Source: Mycobacterium xenopi
GTDB lineage: Bacteria; Actinomycetota; Actinomycetes; Mycobacteriales; Mycobacteriaceae
Direction: 5' to 3'
Assembly: GCF_009936235.1 (NCBI RefSeq)
Contig: NZ_AP022314.1
Location: 186,001 to 250,000, forward strand
Length of the DNA: 64,000 bases
This document shows, in pieces, positions 1 through 7,830 of this stretch. Every line of letters begins with the position of its first letter. Positions within the stretch are counted from its first letter, which is position 1. A program made the position numbers and the translations under genes. Below the pieces are notes generated by a model. The model ran no database searches. It was given only the letters and a program-made list of their open reading frames with translations, and was not told where the DNA came from.

Positions 1-36
1 GCGGCCCATGATCCGCGCTTCGGGCTCGTGGGTGAC

Positions 37-1320
37 TCAGCGGTCGCCGATGATCGAGGATGCTGGTGAAAGCTGGGAATGATTACTGTCACGGAGTCGC
101 CCGGTGGTGCGAATGTCCACTTCGGAGCGGAGAGTGCGGTGCACTGGACACCTGCTGGCGATCTCCATGAGCCTGTCGCGTTGGATGGCGCTCAGTGGTC
201 CCTGCAACATAATGTGGCGTTCAATGCGATCGATGAACCCTTTCGTTTTGTCGAGCTCGGCACAGTCCTGCGCGTGGACACGGGAATGGCGGGCATCGAC
301 AACCACGCTTTCCAGTGGCCATCGTTTGCGTTCGGCGTACATCCTGATCGTCATCGACGTACAGGCTCCCAACGCGGCGAGCAATAGGTCGTACGGGGTG
401 GGGCCCATGTCGTCGCTGATCGGACGAGGTTCATCCGCAACAAGGCGGTGCGAGCCGACCGTGATGTCCTGGGTGAGACTTCCCGCATCACCCCGCTCTG
501 CGACCCGTACGACACCGTCGTCACTAGGCGGAGGGCCGCTGCGAGTCAGAGCTGTGCTCGCATGGTGCTTCAGGTAACGGCCAGCCCAGGCAGCTATCAC
601 AGTAGCGGCGTACTCGGCGTCGTCGCGGCAGCTGAGCAGATGATCAGCGCCGTCAAGTGCGACAAAGGATTTAGGGTGCCGCGCGATGTCGAAGATCTCT
701 CGGGCATTGTCGACTGAGACCACCTGGTCGGTCGGCGAGTGCAACACTAGGAGTGCAGCGTCGGCCGCTCGGATACGTTCCCGCTGGGGCTGTGCTGCGA
801 TGTCGTCGAGGAACTGCCGCTGCAGACGGAACTCGCGACCGGCGATAGATATAGTCGCCTCACCTGCCGCGATGTCGTCGCGTGACTGGCGCAGCAGGCC
901 CGCTACGTGACCGGGATCTGCCGGTGTACCAATAACGGCAATGGCATTGACATCATTGATTCGCGACGCCGCCGCAAGCACCGCAGCCCCACCGAGGGAG
1001 TGCCCAATCAGCATCGTTGGCGCACCGTGGCTCGCTCGCATGAAGTCGGCTGCACACACCAAGTCATCGACATTGGAACTGAATCCTGTCGCGGCGAAGT
1101 CGCCCTCGGAGTCCCCCAACCCCGTGAAGTCGAAGCGTAGGACGCCGATACCACTGCCGGTGAGGGCACGAGAGATTCGCGCCGCAGCCGAGTTGTCTTT
1201 TCCACAGGTAAAGCAGTGCGCGAATACCGCCCACGTCGTGGGCGGCTGTTCTGGAGTCTCCAGCCGCCCAGACAGCGAACCGCTACTGCCAGCGAACGTC
1301 ACGCGTTCTGAATTGCTCAT
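37..1320 (-). CDS. Alpha/beta hydrolase-OsmC fusion protein
   Basis: A two-domain protein of about 427 residues. The N-terminal half is an alpha/beta hydrolase with the nucleophile elbow GHSLGG and a late DGADHLLS segment that carries the expected catalytic His. The C-terminal half, from about residue 270, is an OsmC/Ohr-like domain with the two redox cysteines in LGACTSMT and SRCPVHRTL. In OsmC proteins these cysteines reduce organic hydroperoxides. This fusion is a known bifunctional family; the substrate is unknown. I chose the ATG at 1320 because a strong GAGGAGG ribosome site lies just upstream on the minus strand and the protein then begins MSNSERVTF; the longer open frame to 1464 adds 48 unconserved-looking residues. 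Confidence 0.85.
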   Translation of the reverse strand: MSNSERVTFAGSSGSLSGRLETPEQPPTTWAVFAHCFTCGKDNSAAARISRALTGSGIGVLRFDFTGLGDSEGDFAATGFSSNVDDLVCAADFMRASHGAPTMLIGHSLGGAAVLAAASRINDVNAIAVIGTPADPGHVAGLLRQSRDDIAAGEATISIAGREFRLQRQFLDDIAAQPQRERIRAADAALLVLHSPTDQVVSVDNAREIFDIARHPKSFVALDGADHLLSCRDDAEYAATVIAAWAGRYLKHHASTALTRSGPPPSDDGVVRVAERGDAGSLTQDITVGSHRLVADEPRPISDDMGPTPYDLLLAALGACTSMTIRMYAERKRWPLESVVVDARHSRVHAQDCAELDKTKGFIDRIERHIMLQGPLSAIQRDRLMEIASRCPVHRTLRSEVDIRTTGRLRDSNHSQLSPASSIIGDR

Positions 1321-1637
1321 CGGGACGACCTCCTCATCGCTAGAACTGGCCGGATGTGTCAGTCCGCCCGCGGTGTCCAGTTCGCGGTGGGCGGGGTCGT
1401 AAGCCCGACGAACGCAATACTTGTCCTTCCACTCGGGATCGGCTTGCCAGCAGACCCTGCACACACGGGTGCTCCAGCGCGAGCATCGCCACGCTGAACC
1501 CTATAGCACTCTGCGGGACGGCCGAGACTTGTAACGCTTGACCGTCGTCCGCACACTCATTAGTCGCACGTGATAGTACGAAGAAAACCTTGGCCGCGGC
1601 ACACAATCCGGTCGACCATAAGAAAGCAGGATGAACG

Positions 1638-2384
1638 ATGGCTGTCCAACTGTCCGAGGCACGCGTTCTCATCACCGGCGGAACTAGCGGAATCGGGCGG
1701 GCTGTTGCCGTCTCTCTGGCTAGTCACGGTGCCGTAGTGGCAGTGTCAGGCCGGAACGCGGAGCGTGGGCAACAGGTAGTAGGAGAGATCGAGTCCACGG
1801 GCGGCAAGGCCGAGTTTCTCAGCAGTGACCTGCACGACGCCGAATCCGCGAGGCTGCTCGCTGCTGAGGCTGTTACACGGCTCGGCCATATCGACGTGCT
1901 GGTGAACAACGCCGGCGTCTATCCGTTCGGACCAACCGAATCGATGACCGAAGAAGATTTCACCGCGGTGTTCAATCTCAACGTTCGCGTTCCGTTCTTC
2001 TTGGTAGCCGAACTAGCCCCCAAGATGGCCGAACGCGGCAATGGCGTGATCGTCAATGTCACTACGATGGTCGCCGAGTACGGAAACGTCGGAACCAGTC
2101 TGTACGGCGCCAGCAAAGCTGCGGTCGTATCCCTCACCAAAACGTGGGCAGCCGAGTACGGACCGCGGGGCATACGGGTCAACGCGGTCAGTCCAGGACC
2201 GACATTCACCGAAGGCACCGCAGCTATGGGTGAGGGGCTTCGCAGGCTGGTTGGCCCTGCTCCCGCGGGCCGTCCCGCGCAGGCTGAAGAAATCGCCAAC
2301 TCGATTGTGTTCTTGGCGAGCGACCAAGCCAGCTACATCCACGGGGTCACCCTCGCTGTAGATGGCGGCCGCACCGCCGTCTGA
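1638..2384 (+). CDS. Short-chain dehydrogenase/reductase (SDR)
   Basis: A 248-residue classical SDR. The NAD(P)-binding motif TGGTSGIG is at about residues 14-21, NNAG at about 90 and the catalytic YGASK at about 155, with the C-terminal FLASDQASYIHG and VDGG segments usual for the family. It is a cytosolic oxidoreductase acting on an unidentified alcohol or ketone. The start has an AGCAGGA-like ribosome site 8 bases upstream. It runs towards the LLM oxidoreductase at 2503, with about 120 bases between them holding a palindrome, so separate control is likely. Confidence 0.88.
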   Translation: MAVQLSEARVLITGGTSGIGRAVAVSLASHGAVVAVSGRNAERGQQVVGEIESTGGKAEFLSSDLHDAESARLLAAEAVTRLGHIDVLVNNAGVYPFGPTESMTEEDFTAVFNLNVRVPFFLVAELAPKMAERGNGVIVNVTTMVAEYGNVGTSLYGASKAAVVSLTKTWAAEYGPRGIRVNAVSPGPTFTEGTAAMGEGLRRLVGPAPAGRPAQAEEIANSIVFLASDQASYIHGVTLAVDGGRTAV

Positions 2385-2480
2385 ACACCGGCTAACCGCA
2401 CAGTCCATGCTGCCATCAATTCCGATCACACGGGAGCCGAATGCAGCGTGCATCGATTAATAAGTGTCCTGCTCATCCCA

Positions 2481-2501
2481 TTGAAATATGAGGTATATCA
2501 A
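2481..2501. promoter_or_regulatory. ATAT-rich palindrome overlapping the RBS of the LLM oxidoreductase
   Basis: A 21-base near-perfect inverted repeat with arms TTGAAATA and TATATCAA around a GAGG ribosome site. Its centre covers the Shine-Dalgarno of the ATG at 2503, so a bound regulator would block expression. It resembles the ATAT-rich palindromes at 4398 and 9428 in general character but not in exact sequence. Confidence 0.45.
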
Positions 2502-2502
2502 T

Positions 2503-3330
2503 ATGTCTAGCCGTCGGAACCTGCCTATTCGCGTCGGTGTGCAGCTGTGGCCAGGAGACACCCCTGACTACCGCACCTGGCGCGACGCAGTGATCACCGC
2601 TGAACAACTCGGCGTAGACGCAATCTTCGGCTACGACCATTTCCATAAACCCGCAACCGCCCCGACCTCCGACGGGTTGCCCGAGCTCCTACCCGTGCAG
2701 CCCGACGTCAATAATTTCGAAGGCTGGACGTCGCTGGCCTCATGGGGCGAGATCACCTCACGCGCCGAGATCGGCTTGCTCGTAACTGGTGTCGGTTACC
2801 GCAATCCGGATCTTCTCGCTGACATGGCCCGCACAGTCGATCACATCAGCGATGGCCGCCTGATTCTGGGGATTGGATCCGGTTGGTATGAAAAGGATTA
2901 CGTCGTTTACGGTTATGAGTACGGTACCGTCAAGTCACGGATGGACCTATTCGAGCGCAGCCTGAAACGCATAAGCGAGCGGCTCGACAAACTGATACCG
3001 GCTCCGACACGCAGCATCCCGATTCTCATCGGCGGCATGGGGGTGCGCCGCACGCTGCCTTTGGTGGCACGGTACGCCGACATCTGGCATACGTTCGCCA
3101 GCCCCGCCGAGTACCGGCGTAAGAATGCACTGCTTGGCGAGTTGGCACAGGTAGTAGGGCGCGATGAGTCGGCGATTGAACGCGCAGTGCACTGGACAGG
3201 CCGCGCCGACGCCGACGCATTTGCGAGTATGGGGGTAACGTTCTTTACCACTGAAATCCACCCGGATGCAGACGGATTCGACTTTCGCGAACTCAAAGAT
3301 ATGATCCACTGGCGCGATACATACAGCTAG
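2503..3330 (+). CDS. LLM-class flavin-dependent oxidoreductase
   Basis: A luciferase-like monooxygenase-fold protein of about 275 residues. It shows the barrel start IRVGVQLWPGDTP, the GYDHFH segment, DHISDGRLILGIGSGW, and a late IPILIGGMG segment. Such enzymes use reduced F420 or FMN; the family is abundant in mycobacteria. The ATG at 2503 is preferred because GAGG lies 9 bases upstream; an in-frame ATG at 2488 lies inside the palindrome and has no ribosome site. The substrate is unknown. Confidence 0.82.
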   Translation: MSSRRNLPIRVGVQLWPGDTPDYRTWRDAVITAEQLGVDAIFGYDHFHKPATAPTSDGLPELLPVQPDVNNFEGWTSLASWGEITSRAEIGLLVTGVGYRNPDLLADMARTVDHISDGRLILGIGSGWYEKDYVVYGYEYGTVKSRMDLFERSLKRISERLDKLIPAPTRSIPILIGGMGVRRTLPLVARYADIWHTFASPAEYRRKNALLGELAQVVGRDESAIERAVHWTGRADADAFASMGVTFFTTEIHPDADGFDFRELKDMIHWRDTYS

Positions 3331-3359
3331 ACTGGGTCAGCTCACCGCGACCCTCGCGG

Positions 3360-3504
3360 GCCGCCCGTGTCCGCGCTACCCAGCGTGCCCTCATACGCGC
3401 TCAGGTCACGAGCAACCTGGGCGATCCGGCTTACCCGTTTCTTCGACGATCTGGACCGCACCCTCACGGAACTCCTAGTCGTACTTCTTCCGTTTCTCTG
3501 GCAT
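3360..3504 (-). pseudogene. IS3-family transposase OrfA remnant
   Basis: Read on the minus strand from the ATG at 3504 the sequence gives MPEKRKKYD, a stop, then EFREGAVQIVEETGKP, which is the typical N-terminus of an IS3-family OrfA. A one-base shift then continues as IAQVARDLSAYEGTLG. So this is an OrfA start with a nonsense change and a frameshift. No OrfB is present, since the LLM oxidoreductase stop lies at 3330. Recognition is by eye. Confidence 0.6.
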
Positions 3505-4092
3505 CTCGACCCCTATTGTCGATGCCTCCACGCTCTCGGGGAACTTCACCGAGCTAGTCCGCCGGCAATCTGGGCATCTACCCGGTCACCCTTCTCAGTG
3601 GACCAAGCAAAACGACATCGAACACCAAGTGCGCCAAGGTGTCCCGACGAGGGAGCCCCCGCACCAAGTCGGTCCCTGATACGGCTGACCGGCATCTACA
3701 CTTGCCCGGACCAGAGTGGCTCCAACGTCCACTGCGGTGCGGTCACAGTCGATTATCTGGTCAGCCCCTGCTACAGCATCTCGTTCCAAATAAGTTGCAG
3801 GTCAATGCTATATGTCCAACACCGCAGCATCGAAGGCTGTTGCACTGCTGCGCTGTCATCGACAGGGTCAGTCGCAGCATCGTCGGCTGACCGATAGCCT
3901 CGAAGGCGATTGCCACCTTGGTGGTCAAATCATTAGACATGGCCATCAGCGACGGCCGCCCAGCCTCAGGCATGTCCTTGCTGATCACGAAACACCCTCC
4001 ACTTCACGGGTTTCGGATGAAAGATCCGGGTGGCTAGACTGGGTCTGTCGTTTGGATCGATTGGGATGACCTTGGCAGTCTCTTGGGCACGC
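3505..4092. other. Gene-poor stretch with a possible ArsR-like remnant
   Basis: No convincing intact gene is visible. On the minus strand around 3860-3990 a short open frame reads DLTTKVAIAFEAIGQPTMLRL, which looks like the first helix of an ArsR-family repressor, then loses resemblance. Other open frames here have no recognisable motifs and are Cys/Arg/Ser-rich, typical of shadow frames. Confidence 0.3.
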
Positions 4093-4380
4093 TCAGCAGC
4101 CGAATGTGAATCCGCAGGGCACCATTGCCTTGACGGCTGGCTCAGCGAACGGAGTGCGAGGTTCAGAAGGAGCCGTCGTCTTGGTCGTCGTCTCGCCGAG
4201 TGTCATTCTGATGCTGGGCGATTCAGCTCCAGCATCGCTAGCAGAATCCTCAGCTGTCGCCGTTGCGGCGAATACTATCGCAGCGACGCACGCCGACCCG
4301 GCAAGTAGCAGCTGGGCGACTTTCGCTGGGCGCCGCGTCAGTTGCGGCCCTCGCAGATTAATTGCCGATCGGAGCGTCAC
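4093..4380 (-). CDS. Small secreted hypothetical protein
   Basis: About 95 residues, starting at GTG. A basic stretch (RRPAKVAQ) is followed by a hydrophobic segment LLLAGSACVAAIVFAATATA, which fits a Sec signal peptide ending AXA near residue 43. The mature part is short, Thr/Pro/Ser-rich and ends with a Cys-containing tail (VPCGFTFGC). Function unknown. A TAGAAT -10 hexamer lies 7 bases upstream of the GTG, which fits a leaderless mycobacterial transcript, and a long palindrome sits immediately behind that promoter. Confidence 0.55.
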   Translation of the reverse strand: MTLRSAINLRGPQLTRRPAKVAQLLLAGSACVAAIVFAATATAEDSASDAGAESPSIRMTLGETTTKTTAPSEPRTPFAEPAVKAMVPCGFTFGC

Positions 4381-4387
4381 TCCTACG

Positions 4388-4421
4388 ATTCTAATCCAGA
4401 TATCGCGATATCGCTATATCT
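4388..4421 (-). promoter_or_regulatory. Leaderless promoter with near-perfect 24-bp ATAT palindrome
   Basis: On the minus strand, TAGAAT (4393-4388) is spaced 7 bases from the GTG at 4380, as in leaderless mycobacterial mRNAs. Directly upstream, 4398-4421 is a 24-bp inverted repeat built from AGATAT, a GCGATATCGC core and ATATCT, with one mismatched pair. A repressor bound there would occupy the -35 region. The ArsR gene at 5908-6255 is the nearest candidate. Confidence 0.5.
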
Positions 4422-4805
4422 AGGAAGGTGGTATTAGGGCGTCTTAGTCTCGATTTCCGTCCAAGGCGATGGTCGCCGGACTCCGGGTCGCAGTTGACGG
4501 GGTCAGGCTTGTGGGCGGGTCGCGGTTGCTGGTCTCGTGGCGCCGGGTGGGACGGGCTTCCCAGTGCCAGAGGGCCTTTCGGTTGATCGGTCATAGGCGG
4601 TCCAGTGTGGGCCGAAGGCGCCGCGGGGCGCTCTCAGCCGAACTGACGGTGGGCCAGCGGTTTGCTCATCGCTGACCAGGCCCGCTTGGATGGCGTGGCG
4701 GTGCGCGGGGTGGATGAGCACGTCTGGCGGCACGGGCCGTAAAGCCGCGTACACCGGTTACTGCCACACTCACAGCGCAGGCACCGTCGTACGGCTAGAT
4801 GGCTA
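4422..4805. other. Intergenic stretch, nothing recognised
   Basis: Between the palindrome and the HAD hydrolase stop. Short open frames on both strands are Arg/Pro-rich and match no family I recognise. No transposon end or RNA gene was seen. Confidence 0.4.
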
Positions 4806-5594
4806 TCAGTGCTGGTGCTCGTTGCGCGTTAGCCAAGCGGGCATGTCAACGATGGAGTCCAGAGTGGTTTCTGCGGGATGTGTCTGGGTAAGGTCGATTT
4901 GGTCGGCATACATGCCGGTGCGTACCTGGATTGTGTGTGCGCCTACCGCGTTTCCCATGGCAATATCGTTGGCGGGTTGGTCGCCGATCAGCCAGAGTGC
5001 GTTCGGCTTGACGGGCACGCTCGCTGCGGCGGATCGCAGAAATTCTGGTGATGGTTTGCCGAGGAGTTTGCTGGTGACGCCGGTGGCGTGCTCAAGCGCT
5101 GCCGTGATCGCACCGGTGTCGATATGGTTGCCGTCGGGGCGTTTTCGATACTTCCCTCTTTGGAGTGCTATAAGGGTCGCACCGCGCTCGAGAGCGCGAA
5201 ACGCCAAGTCGAGTAGCTGATGCGTTAGCGTGTCGTGAGTGTTGCCGACGACGACATGGGTGATCGCACCGCCGGCGTGGCGGTAGGGGGCAAATGTCGG
5301 AAGCAAGGCGCTTGACACCACCGGCAATACGTTGATCCGGCCGCGCGTTGCTTCAAAGAGTTGCAGGGCAGCGGATACGGGGGTGAAAACTTCGCCGACA
5401 CGAACGTCGAATCCGCGCTCGCGCAGTGTTTCTTGGAGGGTCTGTGGTGGCACAGTATCGGTGTTGGTGAGAAAACGGAGCGTGCAACCCATGTTTCGGA
5501 GTCTTGTCACAGCCTCAGGCGCGCCGGGAACGAGCTCGTCACCAACGTATAGCGTACCGTCCAGGTCGCTGAATACGACAGGCGTTGGCGTCAT
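4806..5594 (-). CDS. HAD superfamily (subfamily IIA) hydrolase
   Basis: A 262-residue NagD/HDHD2-like phosphatase. Motif I is DLDGTLYVG (nucleophile Asp near residue 9), motif II FLTNTD, and motifs III/IV are LGKPSPEF and LIGDQPANDIAMGNAVG. The substitution-prone IIA cap lies between. It probably dephosphorylates a small phosphorylated metabolite in the cytosol. No pathway partner is evident nearby. Confidence 0.85.
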   Translation of the reverse strand: MTPTPVVFSDLDGTLYVGDELVPGAPEAVTRLRNMGCTLRFLTNTDTVPPQTLQETLRERGFDVRVGEVFTPVSAALQLFEATRGRINVLPVVSSALLPTFAPYRHAGGAITHVVVGNTHDTLTHQLLDLAFRALERGATLIALQRGKYRKRPDGNHIDTGAITAALEHATGVTSKLLGKPSPEFLRSAAASVPVKPNALWLIGDQPANDIAMGNAVGAHTIQVRTGMYADQIDLTQTHPAETTLDSIVDMPAWLTRNEHQH

Positions 5595-5907
5595 CGATAC
5601 TCCGCGAAATGACTGACCTGCCGCATGTGCCGGATGTATCGAGAACGTTCGGGAAGAGCGATTGGGGCGGCGCCGATCTGTTTGTCAGAACTTGGTGACA
5701 TAGTGGAGTTGCCTCTGTAACGGTATGGCGTTGACGTGGATGCCGGGCTGGGCTGCGCGAAGCAATATCAAGCCGTCTCAGTTAATGATGGTAGCCCCGC
5801 GTCCTTGCGTGTTCAGTTAAAAGTGAAATGACGGCTGTAGCTTTTACCGCAGGCTATTACCTGGCTGGCTCGTGCTCAGTTGGTCAGCGAAGGAGAGCGC
5901 GCAGCGG
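5595..5907. other. Intergenic stretch upstream of the HAD hydrolase
   Basis: Contains the promoter region of the HAD gene and the downstream end of the ArsR gene. No gene, hairpin or repeat that I can support. Confidence 0.4.
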
Positions 5908-6255
5908 TTAAATCAGCGCATTCAAGGCTTCCAGCAGCGACTCAATATTCTTTTCGTGCCTTTTGTAGTACGTCCAGGGCCCGATCCGTCGGGAGGTTAC
6001 CAATTGCGCGCGTTGCAGAACTGCCATATATGACGACACTGTCGACTGTGATAAGCCGACATGCTTTTGAATGATACTCACGCACACGCCGACTTCTTGT
6101 GGATCGATATCCTGTTCGGGAAAATTTTTTCGCGGATCCTTGAGCCAACTGAGTATCGTTAATCGGGTAGGGTTATCGAGGGCTTTCAATGCCTCGTTGA
6201 CATCAATACTTATTGAATTCTGGGAATTAGTACGTTCAGGTGAAGTGCTCAGCAT
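5908..6255 (-). CDS. ArsR/SmtB-family transcriptional regulator
   Basis: A 115-residue winged-helix protein. The ALKALDNPTRLTILSWL segment is the ArsR dimer/first-helix signature, and SIIQKHVGLSQSTVSSYMAVLQRAQLVTSRRIGPWTYYKRHE is the HTH plus wing. The classical metal-binding ELCVCDL motif is absent (VGVCVSI in its place), so the ligand may be organic. Ribosome site AAAGGG lies 8 bases upstream. It lies near the ALDH/OYE pair and between ATAT palindromes at 4398 and 9428, making it the best candidate for their regulator (inference). Confidence 0.85.
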   Translation of the reverse strand: MLSTSPERTNSQNSISIDVNEALKALDNPTRLTILSWLKDPRKNFPEQDIDPQEVGVCVSIIQKHVGLSQSTVSSYMAVLQRAQLVTSRRIGPWTYYKRHEKNIESLLEALNALI

Positions 6256-6594
6256 TTTATGATCCCTTTCGTGGTCATGCTACGCGGGTGGGCCGCCGAT
6301 CTGACGGATGTTGCACAGTAGTTAGTAAACGTGGGCCTACATCCAGTGGCGGCGTTGCTAGTTCGACACACCGGGAGCTGGAGAACGGACATGTTGCGGA
6401 TCCTGTCGTGTATAGGGACTAGCGTACCTGCGAGTTTGTGCCGATGCGCTGGGTAGTTGGCCAGAACGCTGCGCGGCCCATCGGTGATCGTCGTCGGCGC
6501 ATGTCGTACCTCGTTGGCGGCTTCGCGGTTGGGTCCGCATGAAACGTTTCTCGTAGGCGGTTCGGCTGGGCCGCGGAGCGTCCGAGGTGCGACT
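6256..6594. other. Intergenic stretch between ArsR and the OYE terminator
   Basis: No coding feature is supported. Long Arg-rich frames on the minus strand look spurious. The region should contain the ArsR promoter close to 6256. Confidence 0.4.
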
Positions 6595-6633
6595 CGTCTT
6601 GCCGTGCAGCCTGATCGACTGCACGGCAAGACG
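6595..6633 (-). terminator. Strong hairpin after the OYE gene
   Basis: A perfect 15-bp inverted repeat (CGTCTTGCCGTGCAG and its complement) with a 9-base loop, 11 bases past the stop of the OYE gene at 6645. There is no T-tract, as is usual for mycobacterial hairpin terminators. Confidence 0.75.
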
Positions 6634-6644
6634 TGGTTCGGTTA

Positions 6645-7769
6645 CTAGCTACGGTAGGTGGGGTAATCGGTGTAGCCTTTCTCGGTGCCGCCGTACATGG
6701 TGCTCGGGTCCGGGGTGTTGAGCGGCCAGTCGTTGGCGATCCGTTCGGGCAGGTCTGGGTTGGCGATGAACGGTCGGCCGAAGGCGATCAAGTCGGCCCA
6801 GCCAGCCTCAATGGCACGGACTGCGCGTTCGGCGGTGTACTTGCCCGCCAGTAGGATGGTTCCGCTGAAGTTTTCGCGCACTGCGACACGGAAGCTTTCC
6901 GGCATTTCGGGAGCGTTGTCCCAGTCGGCCTCAGCCAACGACACATATGCGATGCCAACCTCTTCGAGGATCTTTACCGCCTCGATGTAGGTCTCATGGG
7001 GGTCATCTTCAACCAGGCCAAGGTAGACACGGTCTTCGCCAGTAGTGGTGAACAATGGCGAAAACCGCACACCCAGACGGTCTTTACCGACGACGCCGGC
7101 AACTGCCTCGACCACCTCGCGCAGGAACCGGAGGCGATTCTGCAGGGAACCGCCGTATTCGTCGTTGCGGTGGTTGGTATGGGTGGACATGAACTGGTTG
7201 ACCAAGTACCCGTTGGCTGAGTGGATTTCCACCCCGTCGAATCCGGCGTCGAGAGCATTGCGCGCGGCGTCGGCGTAGAGCTGCACGACGTCTTTGACCT
7301 CGCCGGTCGTCAGAGCCCGCGGCGGCGACGGCGGCGCCAGCGCTCCGGCTCCCGGGCCCGTTTCCACGAAAACCTTCACGGCGTCCGCGGTGATGGCCGA
7401 CGGGGCGACCGGTGCGCCGGCGTCGGGCTGCAACGAGGTGTGCGACACCCGTCCCACATGCCAGAGCTGGTTGAAGATCACCCCACCGGCGGTGTGAACC
7501 GCATCGGTGACTTTGCGCCAACCCGCAACCTGTTCAAGGTTGTGGATCCCGGGTGTCCAGGCGTAGCCCTGCCCGCGCGGTTCGATCTGCGTACCTTCGG
7601 TCACCATGAACCCGGCGCCACTGCGCTGCGTGTAGTAATCCGCCATGAGTTCGTTGGGTACGTTGCCGGGCTGCGAACTGCGCGAACGGGTCAACGGGGG
7701 AAGAACGATGCGATTCTTGACCTCATAGGGGCCGAGCTTGGTAGCGGTGAACAGCACTGAGTCTTTCAT
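6645..7769 (-). CDS. Old yellow enzyme-family NADH:flavin oxidoreductase
   Basis: A 374-residue FMN-dependent TIM-barrel ene-reductase. Visible marks are the N-terminal LPPLTRSRS, the central HSANGYLVNQFMS segment, the DEYGGSLQNRLRF signature, and a C-terminal IAFGRPFIANPDLP. Family members (NemA/XenA/alkene reductase type) reduce activated C=C bonds or nitro groups. It lies 61 bases downstream of the aldehyde dehydrogenase on the same strand and is followed by a hairpin, so the two likely form an operon for detoxifying electrophilic aldehydes or enones (inference). Confidence 0.9.
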   Translation of the reverse strand: MKDSVLFTATKLGPYEVKNRIVLPPLTRSRSSQPGNVPNELMADYYTQRSGAGFMVTEGTQIEPRGQGYAWTPGIHNLEQVAGWRKVTDAVHTAGGVIFNQLWHVGRVSHTSLQPDAGAPVAPSAITADAVKVFVETGPGAGALAPPSPPRALTTGEVKDVVQLYADAARNALDAGFDGVEIHSANGYLVNQFMSTHTNHRNDEYGGSLQNRLRFLREVVEAVAGVVGKDRLGVRFSPLFTTTGEDRVYLGLVEDDPHETYIEAVKILEEVGIAYVSLAEADWDNAPEMPESFRVAVRENFSGTILLAGKYTAERAVRAIEAGWADLIAFGRPFIANPDLPERIANDWPLNTPDPSTMYGGTEKGYTDYPTYRS

Positions 7770-7830
7770 TTCTTTTCTTTCCGGTGTTGGTGTGATGGTT
7801 TAAATCTTGTGCAGCGATGGGATACGCGAT

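Noticed and set aside
3367..3897. 176-codon plus-strand open frame
   Set aside because: No family motif, no good ribosome site, and the opposite strand carries an IS3 OrfA remnant over part of it.
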